From: Alteraurantiacibacter aestuarii | Lineage (GTDB): Bacteria; Pseudomonadota; Alphaproteobacteria; Sphingomonadales; Sphingomonadaceae | Direction of reading: 5' to 3' | DNA length: 64,000 nucleotides | Assembly (NCBI RefSeq): GCF_009827405.1 | Contig: NZ_WTYY01000002.1 | Location: 372,001 to 436,000, forward strand | Shown here: piece after piece, positions 7,600-17,323 of the stretch | Layout of the letters: every line of letters starts with the position of its first letter | How positions within the stretch are numbered: position 1 is the first letter of the stretch | Notes under the pieces: model-generated | What the model was told of the DNA's origin: nothing | The model's input: the letters and a program-made list of their open reading frames with translations, nothing else | Database searches by the model: none | Translations under genes and position numbers: made by a program

Positions 7600-9564
7600 A
7601 TGAGCGACAACGCAGTCTATCCGGTCAGCAGCGAATGGGCGAACAACGCCATCATCGACGCCGCCACCTATGATGAGAAATACCGTCGCTCCATCGAAGA
7701 CCCGGAAGGCTTCTGGCGCGAGGAGGCGCAGCGGCTCGACTGGATCAAGCCGTTCACGCAGGTGAAGGGCACCAGCTTCGACCAGCAGGATTTCGGCATT
7801 CGCTGGTTCTGGGACGGCACGCTCAACCTGTCCGCCAACTGCCTCGATCGCCACCTGGAAACGCACGGCAATACGCCGGCGATCATCTGGGAGCCGGACG
7901 ATCCTACAAGCCGCAACCGCATCCTCACCTATAACGATCTGCACGAACAGGTGTGCCGCTTTGCCAATGTGCTCAAGGCCAATGGCGTGACCAAGGGGGA
8001 GCGGGTGACGATCTACCTGCCGATGATCCCCGAAGCTGCTGTGGCCATGCTCGCCTGCGCCCGCATCGGCGCAGCGCATTCGATCGTGTTCGCCGGTTTC
8101 AGCCCGGAGGCGCTGGGCGGCAGGATCGACGATTGCGCCAGCACCATCGTCATCACCGCCGACGAAGGCCTGCGCGGCGGCAAGCGCATTCCGCTGAAAG
8201 CCAATGTGGATGAGGCGCTGGAGCATCACGCCAGGGACGTCAGCCGCGTCATCGTGGTGCAGCATACCGGTGCCGACATCCCCATGGATGAAAGCCGCGA
8301 CGTGTGGTGGCACGAAGCCATCGCCGCGGGCAGCCATATTTGCGAGCCGGAAGAAATAAACGCCGAAGATCCGCTGTTTATCCTCTATACTTCAGGATCC
8401 ACGGGAAAGCCCAAGGGCGTGCTCCACACCACTGGCGGATATGGCGTGTGGTGTTCCATGACGCATGAATACACCTTCGATTACCGCCCCCATGCCGATG
8501 GTTCGAACCAGATCTACTGGTGCGCCGCCGATATCGGCTGGGTCACCGGGCATTCCTATGTCGTCTATGGTCCGCTGGCCAATGGCGGCACCTCGCTGAT
8601 GTTCGAAGGCGTGCCCAATTACCCGGATTTCAGCCGTTTCTGGCACATCATCGACAAGTATCAGGTAGAGATTTTCTACGCCGCCCCCACCGCCCTGCGC
8701 GCACTGATGCGCGAAGGTGATGACTATGTGACAAGAACCAGCCGCAAGAGCCTGAAAGTACTTGGTTCCGTAGGCGAGCCGATCAATCCCGAGGCGTGGG
8801 AATGGTATTATAATGTGGTGGGCGAAAAGCGCTGCCCGATTGTCGACACGTGGTGGCAGACAGAGACAGGCGGCCACATGATCACCCCACTGCCCGGCGC
8901 CACGGCGCTGAAGCCCGGCAGTGCCAGCAGGCCGATGTTCGGCGTGCAGCCCGCGCTGGTCGATCCGGAAAAAGGCACGCTGCTGGAAGGCGCAACAGAG
9001 GGCGCGCTGGTCATCCTGGATAGCTGGCCCGGCCAGATGCGCAGCATCTTTGGCGATCACGAGCGCTTCTTCCAGACCTATTTCAGCACCTATCCGGGCA
9101 TGTATTTCACCGGCGATGGCTGCCGCCGGGATGAGGACGGCTATTACTGGATAACCGGCCGCATCGACGATGTGATCAACGTATCCGGCCATCGCATGGG
9201 CACTGCCGAGGTGGAGAGCGCGCTGGTCCTCCATCCCAAGGTGGCCGAAGCTGCCGTTGTCGGCATGCCGCATGACGTGAAGGGTCAGGGCATCTATGCC
9301 TATGTCACCACTGTTGCGGGAACCGATGACAGCGACGAATTGCGCAGGGAACTGGTGCAGTGGGTGCGCAAGGAAATAGGCCCCATCGCCACGCCCGACG
9401 TGGTGCAATTTGCTCCCGGCCTGCCCAAGACGCGCAGTGGAAAGATCATGCGCCGCATCCTGCGCAAGATCGCCGAGAACGATGTCGGCAATCTGGGGGA
9501 CACGTCCACTCTGGCCGATCCCGGCGTGGTGGATGATCTGCTGGCGAACCGGCCGCACGCATGA
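7600..9564 (+). CDS. acsA: acetyl-CoA synthetase (AMP-forming)
   Basis: The 654-residue adenylate-forming enzyme converts acetate, ATP and CoA to acetyl-CoA. It has the P-loop [11 protein letters not shown], the [16 protein letters not shown] acetate-site motif, [31 protein letters not shown] around the hinge, and the C-terminal [11 protein letters not shown], whose Lys is acetylated in regulated homologues. Length and motifs are those of Acs rather than propionyl- or acetoacetyl-CoA synthetase. The start at 7600 has GGGAG upstream at good spacing. It directly follows ferC, so it may re-activate acetate released in side-chain degradation, but it could equally be housekeeping. Confidence 0.93.
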   Translation: MSDNAVYPVSSEWANNAIIDAATYDEKYRRSIEDPEGFWREEAQRLDWIKPFTQVKGTSFDQQDFGIRWFWDGTLNLSANCLDRHLETHGNTPAIIWEPDDPTSRNRILTYNDLHEQVCRFANVLKANGVTKGERVTIYLPMIPEAAVAMLACARIGAAHSIVFAGFSPEALGGRIDDCASTIVITADEGLRGGKRIPLKANVDEALEHHARDVSRVIVVQHTGADIPMDESRDVWWHEAIAAGSHICEPEEINAEDPLFILYTSGSTGKPKGVLHTTGGYGVWCSMTHEYTFDYRPHADGSNQIYWCAADIGWVTGHSYVVYGPLANGGTSLMFEGVPNYPDFSRFWHIIDKYQVEIFYAAPTALRALMREGDDYVTRTSRKSLKVLGSVGEPINPEAWEWYYNVVGEKRCPIVDTWWQTETGGHMITPLPGATALKPGSASRPMFGVQPALVDPEKGTLLEGATEGALVILDSWPGQMRSIFGDHERFFQTYFSTYPGMYFTGDGCRRDEDGYYWITGRIDDVINVSGHRMGTAEVESALVLHPKVAEAAVVGMPHDVKGQGIYAYVTTVAGTDDSDELRRELVQWVRKEIGPIATPDVVQFAPGLPKTRSGKIMRRILRKIAENDVGNLGDTSTLADPGVVDDLLANRPHA

Positions 9565-9570
9565 TAATTT

Positions 9571-9592
9571 CCCCTCCGGGTCGCTGGAGGGG
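9571..9592 (+). promoter_or_regulatory. leader hairpin that pairs with the ribosome binding site
   Basis: CCCCTCC at 9571-9577 is complementary to GGAGGGG at 9586-9592, which is also the only Shine-Dalgarno sequence for the gene starting at 9601. Pairing would close the ribosome binding site. It could alternatively act as a weak terminator for acsA, but no T-tract follows. Confidence 0.4.
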
Positions 9593-9600
9593 GAATAATC

Positions 9601-10008
9601 ATGGCAAGCAATACTGCAACCACCGCGCCGCGATTGCGCCGGGGCCGTCCGTTGATCGCCGCGGTCGCTGTCGAGATCGTGCTGATAGCCATCACCATCG
9701 CGCTGTTCGCGTCCATGCCGGACCCCAACCCGGTGCTGGATATGGTGATCCCGCCGCTGGCGCTGCTGCTGTTCATTCCGGCCGGCTATTGGACGGCAAA
9801 CGGAACCACTGCTCCGGTCCTCAACGGCTTTGTCGCCGGACTGTGGGGCATCGTGCTCTACGTGGCGCTGACGCTGATCGCGAATGGCGCAGTCGCCGAC
9901 TTCGACCTGGAGAGCAGCGTTCGCCCGGCCTATCTTCTGGCGCACGGCCTGAAGGTGGTCGGCGGGGTGATCGGCGGCTGGCTTGTCGCGCGCAAGCTGG
10001 CTGACTGA
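9601..10008 (+). CDS. four-helix membrane protein of unknown function
   Basis: The 135-residue protein has a short basic N-terminus (RLRRGR) and about four membrane helices: residues about 18-37, 46-62, 70-93 and 108-131. There are few polar residues within the helices. A strong GGAGGGG site precedes the ATG. I do not recognise a family. It is followed 27 bases later by another membrane protein and then a glutathione transferase, so the three probably form one transcript. Confidence 0.75.
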   Translation: MASNTATTAPRLRRGRPLIAAVAVEIVLIAITIALFASMPDPNPVLDMVIPPLALLLFIPAGYWTANGTTAPVLNGFVAGLWGIVLYVALTLIANGAVADFDLESSVRPAYLLAHGLKVVGGVIGGWLVARKLAD

Positions 10009-10035
10009 TCGCGCCTTGCCGATGGAGGGCGCAGC

Positions 10036-10698
10036 ATGATCCTTTCCCTCGCCACAAGGCGAACAGGCATCTGGTCCGCCGCCGCTTCGCTGGCTTTCAG
10101 CCTGGCCTATATCATCGCCCAGCTGTTCGAATGGGCGGGGATGCTGGGTTCTGGCGGAGGGCCCAACGCTTCAAGCACGGCGCTGGGCATCTTCCTGCTG
10201 CTCGCGCCATCGTTGCTGCTCGGCCCTGCCTTTGTGGTGCTGTGTGCCGCGCTGCACGTCAGCGCCCCTGCTGATCGCAAGGTGTTCACGCTGGCGGGCC
10301 TGGCCTTTGCGATCATGTATGCGACGCTGACCGGCATGGTCTATTTCGTCCAGCTGACCTTTGTCGCCCCGCGCATCGCCAGTGGCGAAACGGCAGGCAT
10401 AGAGCTGCTGCTGTTCGTCCCTTACGAATCCTTCCTGTTTGCCATCGACCTGCTGGGCTACAGCCTGATGAGCGCGGCCACGCTGATCGCCGCATTCGGC
10501 CTGCCGCTGTCATCGCGCGCCAAATTCGCCAGATTTGCGATGATTGCCAACGGTGCGATCCTGCCGTTCCTGGCCCTGCAAATGGCCTTCCCCGTGCTGA
10601 TCTGGCCAGCGGCCGCATGGGCGATCACCTTTCCGCTGGCGATGGCGGCGATCCTCAATATGTTCCGCGCAACGGCGCAGGGAGAGCAAGAGCCATGA
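10036..10698 (+). CDS. polytopic membrane protein of unknown function
   Basis: The 220-residue protein has about six membrane helices, starting with TGIWSAAASLAFSLAYIIAQLFEW and ending with WAITFPLAMAAILNMFRA. A GGAGGG sequence lies 8 bases before the ATG. Its stop overlaps the next start (ATGA at 10695-10698), which implies translational coupling with the glutathione transferase. It resembles small uncharacterised membrane proteins that are widespread in bacteria. No catalytic motif is apparent. Confidence 0.75.
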   Translation: MILSLATRRTGIWSAAASLAFSLAYIIAQLFEWAGMLGSGGGPNASSTALGIFLLLAPSLLLGPAFVVLCAALHVSAPADRKVFTLAGLAFAIMYATLTGMVYFVQLTFVAPRIASGETAGIELLLFVPYESFLFAIDLLGYSLMSAATLIAAFGLPLSSRAKFARFAMIANGAILPFLALQMAFPVLIWPAAAWAITFPLAMAAILNMFRATAQGEQEP

Positions 10699-11327
10699 TC
10701 AAAATCTACCACGTCCCCAATTCGCGCAGCCAGCGCGTCGTCTGGCTGATGGAGGAACTGGGAGAAGACTATGCGCTGGAGAAATTCGGCATTCCGGTGC
10801 CCGACAGCTTCCTGAAGGTGAACCCGCTCGGTTCTGTGCCGACCATCGAGGATACCGATGCGCAAACCCCCATCGTGATGTTCGAGAGCCTGGCGATCCT
10901 GCAATATCTCACCGGGCGGCGGCTGGTGGCGGGAGAGGCAAAGGCGGCAGGCCTTACCACCGGCCCCATGCCCGATCCCGCAGCCTACGCCGAGCACCTG
11001 CAATTCCTGCATTTCGGCGAGGCGGACCTGGCCACGCCCATCGGCACGATCTTCCGCACCCGCATCTTCACCGGGGAGCAGAGCAATGCCACGATCCAGG
11101 ACCAGCTGGGCCAGCTGAAAAAGCGCATCGCCTATCTGGACGATCATCTGGCAGACGGGCGCGATTATGTGACCGGAGCGCGCTTCACCATTGCCGATAT
11201 CTCCATCGGCTATGCCTTCCTGCTGGCGGAATTCACCAAATGCGAAGCGGTGCTTCCCGGTCACGTGGTCGCCTATTGGCAGCGCTTGCAGGCGCGGCCG
11301 GCATACCAGCGCGCGCAAGAAGCCTGA
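10695..11327 (+). CDS. glutathione S-transferase
   Basis: The 210-residue protein has an N-terminal thioredoxin-fold domain (MIKIYHVPNSRSQRVVWLMEELGEDY, then NPLGSVPTIED and the FESLAILQYL glutathione gamma-glutamyl site). An all-helical C-terminal domain follows, with the FTIADISIGYAFLL capping motif near residue 165. Glutathione transferases conjugate or reductively cleave hydrophobic electrophiles; in sphingomonads some cleave lignin beta-aryl ethers (LigE/F/G). This one shows general GST features and no feature that identifies it as an etherase. Its ATG lies inside the stop codon of the preceding membrane gene, so a linked function is likely. Confidence 0.85.
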   Translation: MIKIYHVPNSRSQRVVWLMEELGEDYALEKFGIPVPDSFLKVNPLGSVPTIEDTDAQTPIVMFESLAILQYLTGRRLVAGEAKAAGLTTGPMPDPAAYAEHLQFLHFGEADLATPIGTIFRTRIFTGEQSNATIQDQLGQLKKRIAYLDDHLADGRDYVTGARFTIADISIGYAFLLAEFTKCEAVLPGHVVAYWQRLQARPAYQRAQEA

Positions 11328-11395
11328 CGAACCGTCTGGCCAAGCGACTGTAAAGCTGATTAACTCCCCGCCTGAGAGATTCTTGGGAGGGAATA

Positions 11396-12412
11396 ATGAT
11401 CCGACAGATTCGTCTGGCAACTGCTGTTGCCGCAATGAGTTTTGCCAGCACTCTGGCCGTGCCGGCATCGGCGCAGGTGGCCGGGGTGCCGCTGCCGCAA
11501 TATGAATGCCAGCGCGAATGCCTGGAAAATTTTGTCGAGCGCTATGTCCAGGCAATGGCCGATGGCACGGTGTCCGATGACCTGTTCGCCCGCAGCGTGC
11601 GCTTCACCGAAAACGGCGTGGAATTGCCGCTGGGCAATGAAGGTCTGTGGGCCACCACCACGGGTGCCGGCACTTACCAGCTGATCGTTCCCGACGTGGA
11701 AACGCAGCAGGTCGCCGCTCTGCTCACCGTCAGGGAGCAGGCAAACAGCTCTGCCACCGGCCCGCAGCGCGATCCGGAGCCTGTTGGGGTGAGCCTGCGC
11801 CTGCGCATCGATGCGGACGGCAAGATCTCCGAAATCGAACAGATCGCCGCACGGCCCGATCGCCCGCTGGGCGCGAATGCTGCCCCGGCTGGACCGTTTG
11901 GCAATACCGGCGAGATGGTGGAAGCCATGGGATCGCCCAACCCGGCCTATCTCACCGCCGTTCCCGCAGGCGAGCGCCACACGCGCGCCGAACTGGTGGA
12001 AATGGCCAGCGCCTATTTCGAGGCGGTGGAGCGCAATACCGGCAATGATTACTACCCCTTCACCGACGACTGCATCCGCTATGAAAACGGCATCGTCACC
12101 GCCGGGCCGGAAGGCTCTGGCGCGCGCGCCGGTTGCCGCCAGCAGCTGGAAACCACGCTGATCGGCGCGGTCACATCGATCCGCGATCGCCGCATTGTGG
12201 CGGTGGACCGGGAACGCGGCGTGGTGTTCGCCTTCGCCTTCTTCGACCACCGTCCGATCAACTGGAGCTGGCAGCTGGGCGAATTGTTCAAGATCGACCA
12301 GGGCAAGATCAGCCATATCGAAGCGATCTTCATCCGCGGCCCATACGGCATGTGTTCCGGCTGGAGCACCTATGAGGCCTGCCGCAGCGAAGAACCGCAG
12401 GACATTCGCTGA
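11396..12412 (+). CDS. secreted NTF2/SnoaL-like protein
   Basis: The 338-residue protein has a Sec signal peptide (MIRQIRLATAVAAMSFASTLAVPASA, cleavage after about residue 26). The mature part starts near YECQRECLENFVERYVQAMADG, the opening helix of an NTF2-like fold with paired Cys, and contains RFTENGVELPLGNEGLW. The second half (about 195-330) repeats the fold pattern with ASAYFEAVERNTGNDYYPFTDDCIRYENG. It is clearly related to the secreted protein at 23845-24780 and more loosely to the next gene. The role is unknown; the fold can isomerise, hydrolyse or bind small molecules. A GGGAGGG site precedes the ATG. Confidence 0.8.
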   Translation: MIRQIRLATAVAAMSFASTLAVPASAQVAGVPLPQYECQRECLENFVERYVQAMADGTVSDDLFARSVRFTENGVELPLGNEGLWATTTGAGTYQLIVPDVETQQVAALLTVREQANSSATGPQRDPEPVGVSLRLRIDADGKISEIEQIAARPDRPLGANAAPAGPFGNTGEMVEAMGSPNPAYLTAVPAGERHTRAELVEMASAYFEAVERNTGNDYYPFTDDCIRYENGIVTAGPEGSGARAGCRQQLETTLIGAVTSIRDRRIVAVDRERGVVFAFAFFDHRPINWSWQLGELFKIDQGKISHIEAIFIRGPYGMCSGWSTYEACRSEEPQDIR

Positions 12413-12433
12413 ACACTTCTGGGGGGACAAGAC

Positions 12434-13342
12434 ATGCTGAAGAAACTGACCACCATCGCCGCGCACTCAGTCGTAGCGCTGGCGGCCCTTGCCATCTCCG
12501 CGCCCGCAATGGCGCAGAATGGCCCGCCGCCCAGCCCGTTCGCGCCGTTGCAGGATCATCCGACCTGCGACCGTGACCAGCTGAAAGCCGCCACCACGGC
12601 TTTCGTGGAGGCACAGCGCAGCGGCGACACTTCCGCCCTGCCGCTGGCATCGAACGCGCATTACCTGCAGAACATGGAAACGGTGGAGGCGTCCGCAGGC
12701 CTGTGGAACACCGCCCTGCCCATCGCCCATGCGATGAGCTTTCACGATGACCGCCGGTGCAAGACCTTTACCGAAATCATCGTGACCGAGGGCGGCCATC
12801 CCTATGTCATCGGCACGCGGCTTTACATGCATGACGGGGAGATCATCCGCGTCGATTCCATCGTTACCGAGCAGGGTGACTGGCTGTTCAACGCCAATGC
12901 CTATCTGCTGTATACGCAACGAGAGAACTGGGGACCGCTGACCCCTTACCAGCGCACCTCGCCATCGGAAATGATCCGCGGGGCCAATGCCTATCTGGAT
13001 GGCTTTGCCGACAAGTTCACCGATATTCCGTGGGGCACGCCCTGCGCCCGGCTGGAAGGCGGTGCCTATACCAACCGGGAAGGCCGGGCGGATGCCAGCT
13101 GCGAAGTCGGCATGCCGGGCGGCGTGCTGTATATCGTCAATCGCGATTACCTGATCGATGAGGAACTGGGCGTGATCAACGTGTTCTGCCGCTTTGGCGG
13201 ATCGACCGGCGGCCCGGATTCGCACAGCTTCCGCTATATCGATGGCAAGTTCCGCCAGGTTCACACGCTCACCGCCATTCCCGGCCCGCAGGCCAATGAT
13301 GAAGGCGGGATGATGATGGGCCAGGCCGATCCCAACGCCTGA
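12434..13342 (+). CDS. secreted NTF2-like protein, paralogue
   Basis: The 302-residue protein has a clear signal peptide (MLKKLTTIAAHSVVALAALAISAPAMA, cleavage near 27). The body starts with TCDRDQLKAATTAFVEAQRSGDTSALPLA and has two NTF2-like segments, the second around RGANAYLDGFADKFTDIPWGTPCARLEGGAYTN. Conserved Cys residues suggest disulfides in the periplasm. It follows the previous secreted protein by 21 bases and shares its general plan, so both probably come from one transcript. The function is unknown. Their position just before ligAB suggests a link with aromatic compounds, but this is inference. Confidence 0.75.
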   Translation: MLKKLTTIAAHSVVALAALAISAPAMAQNGPPPSPFAPLQDHPTCDRDQLKAATTAFVEAQRSGDTSALPLASNAHYLQNMETVEASAGLWNTALPIAHAMSFHDDRRCKTFTEIIVTEGGHPYVIGTRLYMHDGEIIRVDSIVTEQGDWLFNANAYLLYTQRENWGPLTPYQRTSPSEMIRGANAYLDGFADKFTDIPWGTPCARLEGGAYTNREGRADASCEVGMPGGVLYIVNRDYLIDEELGVINVFCRFGGSTGGPDSHSFRYIDGKFRQVHTLTAIPGPQANDEGGMMMGQADPNA

Positions 13343-13412
13343 CAAAAGCACCATAAGTGCGTCTTAACTGCACCGGCAGTTGCAGTCTTTGCAATTGCCA
13401 ATGACTGGCTTG

Positions 13413-13445
13413 ATATCACCGCCCCTGTTACGGGGGCGGTGATAT
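13413..13445 (+). terminator. 13-bp perfect stem-loop upstream of ligA
   Basis: ATATCACCGCCCC at 13413-13425 pairs perfectly with GGGGCGGTGATAT at 13433-13445 around a 7-base loop. It lies between the NTF2-like gene (stop at 13342) and ligA (start at 13466). It could end the upstream transcript, but the following TCATATAAAAGG is not a T-tract and contains the ligA ribosome binding site. A leader element controlling ligAB is an equal possibility. Confidence 0.5.
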
Positions 13446-13465
13446 TCATATAAAAGGTCTGCACC

Positions 13466-14712
<1,247 letters not shown>

Positions 14713-14751
14713 GGCCGGTCGCCGGAGGCTGGCCCCGACGTAATGGCCCGC

Positions 14752-15447
14752 TTACTGGCGGTGATTCCTCGCCGGTTCTTCCTTGGACAGTCGCCGCGCG
14801 GTGGCGGCGGTCTGCACCACGAACAGCGCGATCAGCAGCAGGCCGACACCGCCCACAAACAGATCGAAACCGTTGAGGTCCCAGATGATCGCCTGTTCGG
14901 GTCCGGCGAAATACATCGCCAGCGTCAGTCCGATCAGGATCAGCCGCAGCTCTGTCGGCCCGGCGTTGAGGTAGGAGAGCCGCAATTCTCCCAGCACGCG
15001 CACGGACAGAAATGCGTGGATCGACATCAGCAGATATCCCGCAAGCGCGATCAGCGCGACCTTGAGCGCGACATAGGAGCTGAGACCGATACCGACCACC
15101 ACCAGCATGGTGGCAAACCCGTCGCAGCTGTGATCGAGGAAATAGCCATAGCGCGGGCGCTCGATCTTGCGGAAGCGGGCCAGACTGCCGTCCAGTGAAT
15201 CGCCGAACCAGTGGACAATATATCCGCCGATGGACAGCAGCAGCCAGTTGGGATCAAGATTGCTGGCAAGATATCCGGCGAATACCAGCAAGGCCCCGAC
15301 CAGTCCGGTATAGGTCAGCATGTCGGGCGTGACCCAGTGCGGCATATCGGCGCACAGACGGTTGAGCGCGCGCCGTTCAATCCGGGCGACCAGATTCTCC
15401 TGAATGCGGTTGATAGGGGCCGCTTGTACCCCTTGTACTGGATCCAT
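14752..15447 (-). CDS. CDP-alcohol phosphatidyltransferase family protein
   Basis: The 231-residue membrane enzyme shows the family signature D-x2-D-G-x2-A-R...G-x3-D-x3-D as GDSLDGSLARFRKIERPRYGYFLDHSCDG (about residues 81-109). The Asp residues bind the metal and CDP-linked lipid. About six membrane helices surround it. The family transfers a phosphatidyl group from CDP-diacylglycerol to an alcohol such as glycerol phosphate, serine, choline or inositol. The sequence does not tell me which. It is separated by 133 bases from a second, different family member upstream on the same strand. Confidence 0.8.
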   Translation of the reverse strand: MDPVQGVQAAPINRIQENLVARIERRALNRLCADMPHWVTPDMLTYTGLVGALLVFAGYLASNLDPNWLLLSIGGYIVHWFGDSLDGSLARFRKIERPRYGYFLDHSCDGFATMLVVVGIGLSSYVALKVALIALAGYLLMSIHAFLSVRVLGELRLSYLNAGPTELRLILIGLTLAMYFAGPEQAIIWDLNGFDLFVGGVGLLLIALFVVQTAATARRLSKEEPARNHRQ

Positions 15448-15580
15448 CGCTGACAGCTTCCAAAGAGCTATTTACCGTGAATTTTCGCCTCATGTCCAGA
15501 GCATCAGTTCAGGCGTGTGGAGGCATGGCTGTCACGGACAGGTGCGTCGGGTCAGCGCAGCCGGTCGTTGCCATCAGTCT

Positions 15581-16150
15581 TCAGCGCTGGCCGGGCTCCA
15601 CGAACAGCAGGCTGCCGACGTCGGCCCGAAAGCGCTTCAGGCGCCGGGTGACGAGGACGGATTCGCAATTTGCCATCACCCCGATGGAGGCCAGCACGAT
15701 GAAGAACGGGCGCGAGTAATCGACGAAATAGAGCCATGCGACGAACGGCCCTGAAAAGCTGGCGGCGGTCTTGGACAGATACAGGTGATAGGCTGGCAGC
15801 GTGCGGAATTTGATCAGGCTGGTAGTCGCCGCAGCGGCATAGGTGGCAAAGAACAGGTAGAGCCAGAAGACATCGGCCTGCATAGTGTGTCGCTCAAACA
15901 GCCACAGCCCGAAAAAGCCGACGATCAGCGTGGAACCATCGGCCATCGAATCGAGCTTTGCCCCGAATGCAGAGGCATGGCCGGCCCACCGGGCAATCGG
16001 GCCATCGACCAGATCGGTGGCCAGGCTTATGATCAGCAGGATGAAAAAGGCATCGCGGTGCCCGCTCATCGCCATGAATGCCAACACGGGTGCCGCAGCC
16101 AGCCGGTATACGGTCAGGAAATCGGCGAACCTGGAGGCGATGGCACGCAT
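15581..16150 (-). CDS. CDP-alcohol phosphatidyltransferase family protein (short)
   Basis: The 189-residue protein has the signature as DLVDGPIARWAGHASAFGAKLDSMAD (about residues 46-71), with five to six membrane helices. It begins MRAIASRFADFLTVYRLAAAPVLAF, as in PgsA-like phosphatidylglycerophosphate synthases. It starts 6 bases after the stop of the tandem OsmC gene, so it is read from the same transcript as that aromatic-type operon, an unexpected place for a lipid enzyme. Substrate unknown. The rest of the gap 15448-15580 shows no feature. Confidence 0.78.
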   Translation of the reverse strand: MRAIASRFADFLTVYRLAAAPVLAFMAMSGHRDAFFILLIISLATDLVDGPIARWAGHASAFGAKLDSMADGSTLIVGFFGLWLFERHTMQADVFWLYLFFATYAAAATTSLIKFRTLPAYHLYLSKTAASFSGPFVAWLYFVDYSRPFFIVLASIGVMANCESVLVTRRLKRFRADVGSLLFVEPGQR

Positions 16151-16156
16151 GGCGGG

Positions 16157-17323
16157 CTAAAGCTGCGAAACCCGCACGCGCGCCTTCAGATCGGTGCGGC
16201 AGAAGGCGTGCAGGAAACAGGTCTGTTCGCCCATGTCGAGCGCGGCTCTGGCGAAGGCCTCGTCCTCAGCGCTTTGCAGATAGACATGCGTTTCAACCGG
16301 GTCGGCACTGCCCGCCTGCCCCGTGCCGCCGCTGGCTCCGCCGCGCGAGAAATGGATGTCCTGCACGATGTTGTAGGCGGACAGGTCCTTCCTCGCGATC
16401 TTCGCGTAACGGCCAAGCTGGGTCATGAAGCAGAAGCCGATTCCGGCGGCGATATAGCTGGCGGCATCGGGCGCGCGGCCTTCCTCATCGCACAGATAAT
16501 GAAAGATGGAGCCGTGCGGGTTGAACAATTGCTGTTCGACCATTTTCACCCCGTCTTCGCGCAGGGTGCAGATGCCGCGAATGTGCAAAATGCGGTCCTG
16601 TTCCTCGGCAAGGCTGGAGCTTTGCGAGGAGGTGGCTTCCGCTGTCAGCGGGCTGGTCCCGGCGCGGCGGATGAAGGCTTCGCTGGTGGCGGGCTGCGCG
16701 CCGATTATCTGCGCCGAGGGATCACCCGGCACATCCCCCGCCACCGGCCTTGCCTTGTCCGGCTTCACTTCCTCACCGTTGAGAGAAAGTGTGAACAGGC
16801 TCTCTTTTTCACCGCGCATCAGGCCGTTAAGCGGCGATGCTGCCACCGCATCATAAACCAGCGCGCGCAACGCCTCGGCATCGGCGTCGCTGTCTATCCG
16901 CGCTTCAAGGTCGATGTCCTTCGCGCCGCCGGTCATCGTGCCTTTGAGCGCGGAGCCTTTCATCGTGTAGTAATTGTCCTGCACCAGCGTGACGTCGCGG
17001 ATGGCAATGCCGCGCTGTTTGGCCAGCGCCAGCAGCTCCGTCATGTAGCTTGAAACCATGCCGGTGGTGAGGAAGGACAGCGGGCACGGCGCCTCGTCAA
17101 ATCCGTCCAGATAGGCGCCTTCGTCGGACACCAGCCGCCACACCTGATCGCCCGCGGAAGAAGCCACCAGCCCCTCCTTCTGCATCACTGACAGCGACCG
17201 CGCGGCAAATCTCACGGCGAGGCCCTTGCGGTCTGCTGGCGGGGCAAGGCGCTGTGCCCCGCCCTCCACCGCGAAGAAGGACGGGCGCGGATCAGGGCCG
17301 AGGATATTGCCGTGCGCGGCCAT
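16157..17323 (-). CDS. tandem OsmC-like protein
   Basis: The 388-residue protein appears to contain two OsmC-type modules. The first (about residues 50-175) has APCPLSFLTTGMVSSYM, and the second (about 240-385) has AAGIGFCFMTQLGRYAKI near a degenerate repeat of the same helix. OsmC/Ohr proteins are thiol peroxidases using two Cys per chain; here one Cys sits on the helix of each half. The C-terminal part also has CFLHAFCRTDLKARV. The ATG at 17323 overlaps the CoA-transferase stop (TGATG) and has GGAGG upstream. Substrate unknown. Fusions of this kind may bind CoA thioesters or organic peroxides rather than act as classic OsmC. Confidence 0.65.
   Translation of the reverse strand: MAAHGNILGPDPRPSFFAVEGGAQRLAPPADRKGLAVRFAARSLSVMQKEGLVASSAGDQVWRLVSDEGAYLDGFDEAPCPLSFLTTGMVSSYMTELLALAKQRGIAIRDVTLVQDNYYTMKGSALKGTMTGGAKDIDLEARIDSDADAEALRALVYDAVAASPLNGLMRGEKESLFTLSLNGEEVKPDKARPVAGDVPGDPSAQIIGAQPATSEAFIRRAGTSPLTAEATSSQSSSLAEEQDRILHIRGICTLREDGVKMVEQQLFNPHGSIFHYLCDEEGRAPDAASYIAAGIGFCFMTQLGRYAKIARKDLSAYNIVQDIHFSRGGASGGTGQAGSADPVETHVYLQSAEDEAFARAALDMGEQTCFLHAFCRTDLKARVRVSQL

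Noticed and set aside
10695-11327. Glutathione transferase considered as a LigE/LigF beta-etherase
   Set aside because: Only general GST motifs are visible and no other etherase-pathway gene lies beside it.
11360-12466. Minus-strand ORF opposite the first NTF2-like gene
   Set aside because: The plus strand has a ribosome binding site, signal peptide and a paralogue; the minus frame has none.
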